Below, piece by piece: positions 57,429 through 64,000 of a stretch of DNA of 64,000 nucleotides. The stretch comes from Thozetella sp. PMI_491 (Eukaryota > Ascomycota > Sordariomycetes > Chaetosphaeriales > Chaetosphaeriaceae): assembly GCA_021432635.1 (NCBI GenBank), contig MU270020.1, forward strand, positions 398,054-462,053, read 5' to 3'. Within the stretch, counting starts at the first letter, position 1. Each line of letters opens with the position of its first letter. Under the pieces are notes generated by a model. That model saw only the letters and a program-made list of their open reading frames with translations, was not told where the DNA came from and searched no databases. The position numbers and the translations under genes were made by a program.

Positions 57429-58493
57429 TTAATAGCTAATCTTTGCTAAAAAGTCAGTCGGTAATAGCTGGCCGACCTTGGCGCTCATCATGGTTTTGCG
57501 CTTGCGCAGGACGCGGCTCTGGACGAACTTAGGGATGCTGCGAGGCAGCTCCGTCACAATCTCGTCAAGCAATTGCTTGTCCATATGAGGCAGGGCCTCT
57601 AGGTCCATCTTGGCCATCTCTTCTTTGATACAAGCCATGACCTCCGGCATAACATTCTTCACTGCCTCGGGTAGAGCCTAAGTTCCCAGCGTCAGTGAAC
57701 AAGAGGGCGCCATCAATCCTGCCTAACGTCCCTCGAATAAGAAGGTACTCACATCGAGGTACAGGTCCCGGATCTTGTCGAACCTTTTGACGAGACGGTT
57801 TACTGAAATCTCCGCGCCTAACTGGCTGCGCATAGCGTCGACAATTTCAGAGTATTTCTTGCCGGCTTGCTTGAGCGTCATGAGCAAATTGTCTTGCTCC
57901 GGAGTGAACGAGTCTTTGCAAAGCTTCGGGTGCGACTTCAAAGGCAGAGTCGGGAGGAAGCCTGGCGGTCCGTCGATCTCAGCGTCGTCGAGCTGCGACG
58001 TAACATCAATGCATGGGTTCTGCATGGGCACATCCAGCTGCTGCAGACCGGCCGTCACTAGGTCATAATACCCCGCCATGGGCTGGTTACCGCCGGTGAA
58101 CCCATCCTGTGCTGTCCAACTGCTTAAGAGAGTGTTTTGAATATTCATGTCGGGTGGCTCGGTTGAGGCTTGGGTTACGAGGCCAGCATCTGCAATGCGC
58201 TGAAAGACAGGCCAGTCGACAAGAGAGAAACGATTCTCTTCAGCTCCATAGGGGACTGTGCCTTGTGACTCGGCAATCGAATACTCCACAGACTTGCGAG
58301 GGTCGTTGGATTCCGCCGATCCAAGGCTATAGGAGGATCCCGCTCCCAAGGCTCCTAATAGCTCATGGATATTGGTGTTAGTGCTGAACGCCTTTTTCAA
58401 CACTGCAAGCTGACCCCCTCCGTCTACTTCGAAGATATGTCCATCATACGCGTTCTCACATGACGTCGGCAGTGCATCGCTAAAGTTGTCCAT
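57429..58493 (-). CDS. Myb/SANT-like domain protein, function unknown
   Basis: Exons 58493-57753 and 57677-57429, joined at phase 0 over a 75-base GTGAGT..TTAG intron, give 329 residues. The ATG at 58493 is preferred over an in-frame upstream ATG at 58784, since the extra 97 residues have no protein-like pattern. The first 190 residues are acidic and serine-rich with no domain. Near residue 195, KDSFTPEQDNLLMTLKQAGK and SEIVDAMRSQLGAEISVNRL resemble a Myb/SANT helix-turn-helix. The C-terminal exon is helical and charged (VMACIKEEMAKMDLEALPHM) and could dimerise. A nuclear regulatory role is inferred only from the fold. It is not adjacent to any obvious pathway. Confidence 0.7.
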
Positions 58494-59534
58494 CTTATCC
58501 TTGCAGTCAGCTTGTTCAGCTACCAGGTCGACAGGCAGGGATGCTAATGAAATAGGCCTCAAAAATTGAGAGAGTAATCTCAAAAAAATATCCCGATATA
58601 TAGCTATGCCTTGGAAGTCTGTAATCACGTTTTCACAGCGCGAGACTTTTGGGCATGAAGTTGCCGTGCTGAATTCAGTTCGTCGCAGATTGAGAATATA
58701 GTGATCTAGGCCCCCTTTCTGGGGTTTCGACCGTAAGAATTTAGCGCGGCTAAGTGCTAAAGTAGCAGACAGAGGAGCCCTCAAAGCTGCGAAGGAGAGT
58801 CGTGAGTATTTCTTTAAATTCTGCGAAGGGGGGGCGTGAGTATTTTAAATTTTGCGAAAGCCCTCGTACGTCTGTGGAGCCACACAGCGAGGCTCCAGGT
58901 GCAACCCATCTAACAAGAGGGGCCTCGTTGCACGCCGGGCCTGGCATGAAGCCTGGCATAATGCCACGAGGCTGGTGCGGGCTTCATCAAGCCCAAGGCA
59001 GATAAGAGAATAGACCTCAGAGCAACTGGCTCGAAGCAACTGATATGGAATTTCTAGAGGGCTTCCCTGAAACCAGACTATGAAAACGCCCGTGGCTCTG
59101 TATGCTCGTACAATAATCAAAAGCCGCAATCTCATTGGCAAAAATCCGTCACACGAGAGGCAGAATCATGGGGCTATGGAGTTGTGGCAATAAGCCAAGC
59201 TGTAAGCCGGCATCGTGCCCGCTATGGCCACTTTCGCCCGATGCTACGAAAGTGCAACACTCGGCATGCCAGCAGTAGCTGCCTTGCCTTAACTCGCCGC
59301 TGAGGGACATGCCACATCCCACCGCGACAAAAAGATTTCGGACAATTAGTATAAAACACGATGAACCAGGCCATCCATCTTGTCTCTGGCTCGTCTCTGG
59401 TCCCGCGTCGCTCTCGCGAAGTCTGGCACCATCGAAACAGTCAGCTGTTAACATATCATCATTACATAACCGACCCCGCCGCTATTCAACGCAAGACCAG
59501 GTATCATCGAAGAAGACAAGTTGTTACCGTCATT
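58494..59534. other. Intergenic region with a diverged direct repeat
   Basis: 1.0 kb between the Myb-like gene start and the small two-exon gene, transcribed away from each other. It holds a 26-28 base direct repeat at 58801-58860 and no supported gene. Confidence 0.4.
58801..58860. repeat. Imperfect direct repeat, two copies
   Basis: CGTGAGTATT begins both copies (58801-58828 and 58835-58860); both contain TTAAATT followed by TGCGAA. The second copy has lost two bases and shows a C-to-T difference. A G-run separates them. Confidence 0.75.
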
Positions 59535-59821
59535 ATGAGCGACATTCCTCCCTCTGATTCCAGGAAGACGACACTCTCCGGTCCTAGTAGGTCATTGGCC
59601 ATGTTGCTTGTAAGAACACTCTTGGAATAACACAGTGACAGTGCCACAGATGGAATTGCTAATCTCCAGTCGTGACTCGACAGGTAATGGATGCTCTTGT
59701 TGAGAGGCTTTCGCCCCGTATAGACGGGATACTCAATCGAGAGTTGCAACGACTGTGGGACTGCTGCAATTGTGATCAAGCACCAGTGGACCAGCTGCCG
59801 CCCCCTGAACAATCCACGTAG
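59535..59821 (+). CDS. Possible small two-exon gene, 70 residues
   Basis: Exon 59535-59609, a 74-base intron with GTAAGA donor, GCTAATC branch site and CGACAG acceptor, then exon 59684-59821. The join is phase 0. The product starts MSDIPPSDSRKTTL and continues into a leucine-rich helix-like part (VMDALVERLSPRIDGIL), then a CCNC cluster and an acidic proline tail. No family is recognised and there is no signal peptide. The good splice signals are the main support. It could instead be a relic exon pair of a larger lost gene. Confidence 0.35.
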
Positions 59822-60825
59822 CGAATTGGGGGGGGCTCAAAGTCAGAACACTATTGTCACTATGCTCCCTGTTTTAGCCCTACCCCCGCGCTAGTTCTTG
59901 GTATTTGTTTGTCATTGGTGGTTGGACAACGTCTGAGGATCGGAGGACTGGCCTAACCCTAACAAGAGGTTTAAGGTCGTCTGCCCCCATAAGCTGCACT
60001 GGAGAAATCCTGCAATTGGCAAGACCTTGGTGTTGGAGTATCACAGGGGCAAACAACGCGGCAAGGGTGGCGGTCGTGTGGCACAAAGACGTGGATCTGT
60101 GGTGGCTAAGGTTTTCGGATTTGTCGGGAACGAGCCCGACTTATAGCTCTACCTTATTGGATAGAGCACAAACAACATCAACTTATCTGCCTCTCACTGC
60201 TGATAGTCGTGCCATTTTCATGTAAAGAACGCCCTAATACAATATATTCTTGGTAACTTCACCGGTCATTTCCTGTCTACTAATTCCGCGGATCGAGACC
60301 GGCACACGCCCGAGCTGTAGAAGGTTCTCATGCAAGAATGGGGCTTCGACTGGTGAGTGTAATACCGGGACGGCTGCTTCTGATCCGGCCGCCCGGTCGG
60401 GGACGTAAAGAAGGAGCTAAAGTATGTCATTCTAAAGTGTAAACGGGTACTTCAGGCTTGATCATCAATTGCAGGCATACCCTGTCGCCTCAAGCTAAGG
60501 CAAGACGCCGCGGTTATTGTCTTGACTAACCACACTGTCCGTGAACGTTTCAACACCTATCTCCTGACCCGAGCATGCGACGGGCCGTGGAACTGTAAGG
60601 AACAGTTCAACATCGATATTGATAGCGTTGCAGTTCCTCGACAGTCTTTTATGCGAATCTATTGCATTGAGTACAAGAATAACACCTGGCTAATCCTGAC
60701 AGAGTAAAATAGCCGTCTAACTAGCCTCACTCGCTCGTCGCGACCTTTTCAGGTATCTCGTCGCCCATTTTTATCTTATGTACAATCGGGTGCAAAGTGT
60801 TGCAGAAGCAGTCTAACTTCTGTCC
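59822..60825. other. Intergenic region with an exon-like open stretch
   Basis: 1.0 kb. At about 60475-60707, after an AATTGCAG acceptor-like site, a frame of 77 codons is open to TAA (VIVLTNHTVRERFNTYL and SFMRIYCIEYKNNTWLILTE). Upstream, a donor-like site GTGAGT follows a short frame (VLMQEWGFDW) near 60355. A complete gene could not be assembled. The plus-strand frame at 59905-60225 has no domain. Confidence 0.35.
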
Positions 60826-61248
60826 TTAGTTGTAAGTTCCATAGACCTCGAAAACCAGGTTGGCGTTGGTAGACGAAGCCATGGATCCCGCGACGTGGTC
60901 GCCAAGGAAAGCACAGTTCGAGAGAATAGCAGCGGCGACCTGACCAGCCTCGGCGTAGGTGGTTACCTGCTCGCCCGAAAGCGAAAAGGCTCCGATATAA
61001 GTGGTAATTCCAGTGGTGGCGTCGGTGGTCGAGGCGACGAGGCCAACGTTTGGCGAGATAGCAGTAACATCGAGGGAAACCGAAGTCAGCCCCGACAGGC
61101 TCTGCGCGAGTTCGGTGGCGCTAGAACGGAGACCCTGGGCTTTGATGTCGCAAGTGGGAAACCACCTAGCCTCCAAAGGCGCAGCGCTAGCGAGGCCAGA
61201 GAGCGAAGCTGCGAGGAGGGCGATGGCAGAGAGCGTGAATTTGGCCAT
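60826..61248 (-). CDS. Small secreted protein, 140 residues, function unknown
   Basis: A single exon with a textbook signal peptide (about residues 1-22, ending LSGLASA before APLEAR). The mature part is about 118 residues, alanine/serine/threonine-rich, with two cysteines (in FPTCDIK and LSNCAFLG) that could form one disulfide. It has no lysine-rich or low-complexity tail and ends EVYGTYN. I do not recognise the family. Size, secretion signal and its place in a gene-poor region make it a candidate secreted interaction protein, but this is inference. The antisense frame is a shadow. Confidence 0.75.
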   Translation of the reverse strand: MAKFTLSAIALLAASLSGLASAAPLEARWFPTCDIKAQGLRSSATELAQSLSGLTSVSLDVTAISPNVGLVASTTDATTGITTYIGAFSLSGEQVTTYAEAGQVAAAILSNCAFLGDHVAGSMASSTNANLVFEVYGTYN

Positions 61249-62882
61249 TGTGGATGTGTTTAATAACGAAATTCAAGTTAATGATTCCGATAGTCTTTTG
61301 AAAAAGCCTGACTCTAGATGAAAGATGAAGGGTAACGAGACGCGATGGTAGGTGAAAACTTAGCAAGGCTATGGAAGATCGGCACCCTTTATACTATGCC
61401 AAATCTTAGAATCCTTAATTTAAAGATCGGGTTTAATCCCTTCCAGGTCGGGAAATCTACCATCTTAAATCTCCCTATTAATAGCTAGGGGAGGATTTAT
61501 TTTAACTCTTAAAGCTTGTGATAGTGGAGCTTGCGTTACAATGCTGAAGGAATGATCCCCGCAAATATCATACCACTAGTATTTATTCGACTAATTTGTA
61601 AGGTAGTATTCAAACTAGTGAGGGACAAAAGTTCCATCTCTGGATCCTTCCAGAGACATTCGTAATGCTATGGTCAAGAAAATACGTCGCTAAGAGACGA
61701 TGCAAGGGATACACGAGGAAGAGCATTGTGCCTATGTTACTAGACATCAAATTTTCCGAACTGCAGATATTGATGAGGGTTGTGCAAAGCCTAGGCCGTC
61801 TAAGCAAGAGCTATACCTCAATAGACTCTTTGAGCCCCTCGCATCTAAATACGGTGGAAACTTTTATGGCCATTTCGAAGCTCACGCTATCTGCCGTTAC
61901 TCTGATTGGAAGCCCCAGAATATATGTTCATCGTTGAACCTCTGTTATACATCTATACAGATCCTACCTTATAAGCCTTTGCGCTTGATCTAAGTTTCAA
62001 GAGGCTTCTTTTGCCTTCATTTGGCTCGCTTGTCATTGCCCCAACAAGTATAGGCGTTCCAGTGGCCTGTCTTATTTCCAGCGAGTACGTGCTAGACTAT
62101 AGAGAACTAAAGAAGATCTCTCGCACTGTTTGATAATTCCACAATTTTCAAGGGACTTAGGCGAAGGTGATGTCGATGATGGCCGATATCCCATAAAGAG
62201 AAACTTGAAGTCCACCCAACATCTTTTGCTGGTATGACCTAATAGCGTGATGTAAAAGTGTGAAGGGACCAAATGACAATCCAACATGCTTAATACGAAA
62301 GCAATCTTGACCCACCTCAAACTTAGGCATTCAGAGGAGAAGGAAGGTCGGGCTGCAGTGCCATCGCCAAGCAGTATATGATTGGAAATATGTTGGACCC
62401 ATCTACAGGTGCCTAGAATTCTGGACCAGGTACATTTGCTGTCTAACCAGAATCCCTCCAGCATGGAAGATCGCTACCGAGTGCCTCTCACGATTACATG
62501 GGGCCAGTGCCGAGCAACAGTGCCGAGCACCGAGACCCGAGCTCCAAGAACAAGCACCTCTCGCCAGCGATTGGGATAGGAATTGTACAAATATGACTAA
62601 TCCCTGCCCATCAATTGTGAAGATAGCACTAGTGACGCGACGACGTGCAGCATACCTTATCGACATCGCCGGCTAAAGAAGCCGAAAGCCGACACAATGT
62701 CGACCGCGTCATCGCGTTCCATATTCTTCATTATAAAACCTGATTAGTCTAGGGTCAAATAAATGCCACCTCGAGCATAAAGTTCTAACAAAAGTCAAAC
62801 CTGTAGACGGGCCGTAATTACTCCATAACATTAAACGCCCCTTATATTGTGCAAAGGGAAAGGAATAGATTCACGAGGCAAA
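61249..62882. other. AT-rich gene-poor region
   Basis: 1.6 kb, AT-rich especially at 61370-61610. A plus-strand frame (61700-61993) contains LYLNRLFEPLASKYGGNFYG and looks protein-like but lacks a start and splice context. The promoter of the FAD oxidoreductase should lie in the last few hundred bases. Confidence 0.4.
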
Positions 62883-64000
62883 ATGACCAACACACAAAGA
62901 GGGGTGCCAGAAGGGCTTCCCATGCCCAACTCGACCACGGCGTATTGGCAGGCTTGGCCGCATCCTCTTGCGCGTTATCGCTCTTCTGATTCAGTTCCTC
63001 CCGAGGCCGATATAGTCATCATAGGCACCGGGCTCGCGGGCGTAGCCACGGCATATCACATCCTCACCAGCCCCAGTGGCACGTTGCCCAAGCCCAAGGT
63101 GGTCCTCCTCGAGGCTCGTCAAGCATGCTCCGGGGCAACGGGACGTAATGGTGCGCGATCTCTTCAACTCTGCTTCAATACGCCCCGACTGATCATCTTG
63201 CAGGTGGTCACACGAAAATCACAGCCGCCGGCGCTATGAAGTTCACAAGCCTCTTTGGGTCGGAGGAAACAGCTAAGATAGGTGCTCACCAGGCAGCGCA
63301 GATGACCGCGCTGAAGGCTACAGTGGAGATAGAGAACCTCGACTGCGAACTACAATTGCGGCGGTCTTTCGACGTCTTCTTCGACAAGGAGCACGCGTTG
63401 GCCGCCAAAGCTTGGCTACAAGAGCAACGGAACGAGGGGGTCGAGTGGGTTAAAAATATACAGTGGCTCGAGGGCGAGAACGTCGAACGGGTGAGGAGGA
63501 ATATATTGCAGGACACTCGTTCTTCCGGATGGCGACTGATCGTTTTCTTTATAGATCACGGGCGTGAAGGGAATAAAGGGAGCTATGAGCGTCCCCGCGG
63601 CGTCCCTTTGGCCGTACAAGTTTGTAACTGGCCTGCTGGCGAAAGTGCTCGAGCTCGGCGCGCTTCTGTATACTGAAACTCCAGTATACTCGGTAAAGTC
63701 GACAAAGGGTTCGGGCACGAACATGGTCGAGACAGCCAGGGGTGTTATGAAGGCAAGCAAGGTTATATTCGCCACCAACGGATATTCTGCCGCTCTCCTA
63801 GACCAATACGTGGGCGTGATCACTCCCATTCGTGGTCAAGCCTCACATTTGGTCGCGGGCTCGCCATCCCACCACGATCTCAACCTCAATTGCACATACA
63901 ACTTACACTACGATCCAAACACGGCAGACTATCTAGTTCCCCAGCCAAACGGTGGCATTTTGCTCGGCGGCGGGCAAGCCTTCTATCGTGATAACAAGAG
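62883..64000 (+). CDS. FAD-dependent oxidoreductase, DAO family, 3' cut by window edge
   Basis: Exons 62883-63150, 63204-63490 and 63555 to beyond 64000 give 333 residues before the edge. The joins restore ATGRNG-GHTKITAAGAMKF and NVER-ITGVKGIKGAM, both standard for the family. The FAD-binding GxGxxG is IVIIGTGLAGVATAYHIL near residue 38, followed by VVLLEARQACSGATGRNGG. A second conserved stretch is VIFATNGYSAALL, and VVTPIRGQ-like sequence (GVITPIRGQASHLV) follows. The ATG at 62883 (MTNTQRG) is chosen over one 12 codons upstream. Members oxidise amino groups of glycine, sarcosine or D-amino acids, or related compounds. The substrate is unknown. Confidence 0.9.

Noticed and set aside
1-64000. 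tRNA genes
   Set aside because: Visual search for T-loop consensus on both strands found only isolated partial matches inside coding or random sequence, with no cloverleaf.

Overview
The window is nuclear DNA of a filamentous ascomycete, most likely a Sordariomycete. Genes carry short introns of about 45-90 bases with GT..AG ends and CTAAC-like branch sites. Coding exons are GC-rich, and intergenic stretches of up to 5 kb are poor in open frames. The gene families are typically fungal: a GH55 glucanase, Dal5-like and DHA14-like MFS carriers, a BAHD acetyltransferase, DUF8004, DUF7704, and an F-box/WD40 protein ending in EGGYI. Genus cannot be fixed from the sequence alone. Exon structures were built by hand from frame continuity, splice sites and family knowledge. 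I saw no tRNA, rRNA, CRISPR array or intact transposon.

Left part (1-15.6 kb): an aminoglycoside-phosphotransferase-like kinase running off the left edge, a 14-TM MFS exporter, a secreted cysteine-rich protein gene broken by two nonsense codons, a secreted M43 metalloprotease, a HAD hydrolase, a NACHT (STAND) relic, a secreted CE1-type esterase and a membrane acyltransferase-3 protein. This reads as an accessory block of secreted hydrolases and broken interaction-type genes.

Middle (18.8-35.4 kb): mostly conserved genes. They are the F-box/WD40 protein, then 5.2 kb without a convincing gene, a GH55 exo-beta-1,3-glucanase, a FIT/Scs3 lipid-droplet protein, an Ap4A phosphorylase and a three-exon DUF8004 protein.

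Right-middle (38.9-48.4 kb): a compact metabolic group made of a Dal5-type MFS carrier diverging from a flavin monooxygenase, a truncated alcohol dehydrogenase, an acyl-CoA-oxidase-like flavoprotein and a BAHD acyltransferase. It contains no PKS, NRPS or terpene synthase and is the best candidate here for an undescribed pathway. Two housekeeping genes follow: dynactin p62 and ribosomal protein eS7 (divergent from a DUF7704 membrane protein). An NADP-type alcohol dehydrogenase comes next.

Right end (55.5-64 kb): a decayed 2EXR/DUF7730-like gene, a Myb-like protein, a possible 70-residue two-exon gene, a 140-residue secreted protein and the start of a DAO-family FAD oxidoreductase. Relics, small secreted proteins and open-frame-poor DNA suggest another accessory region.
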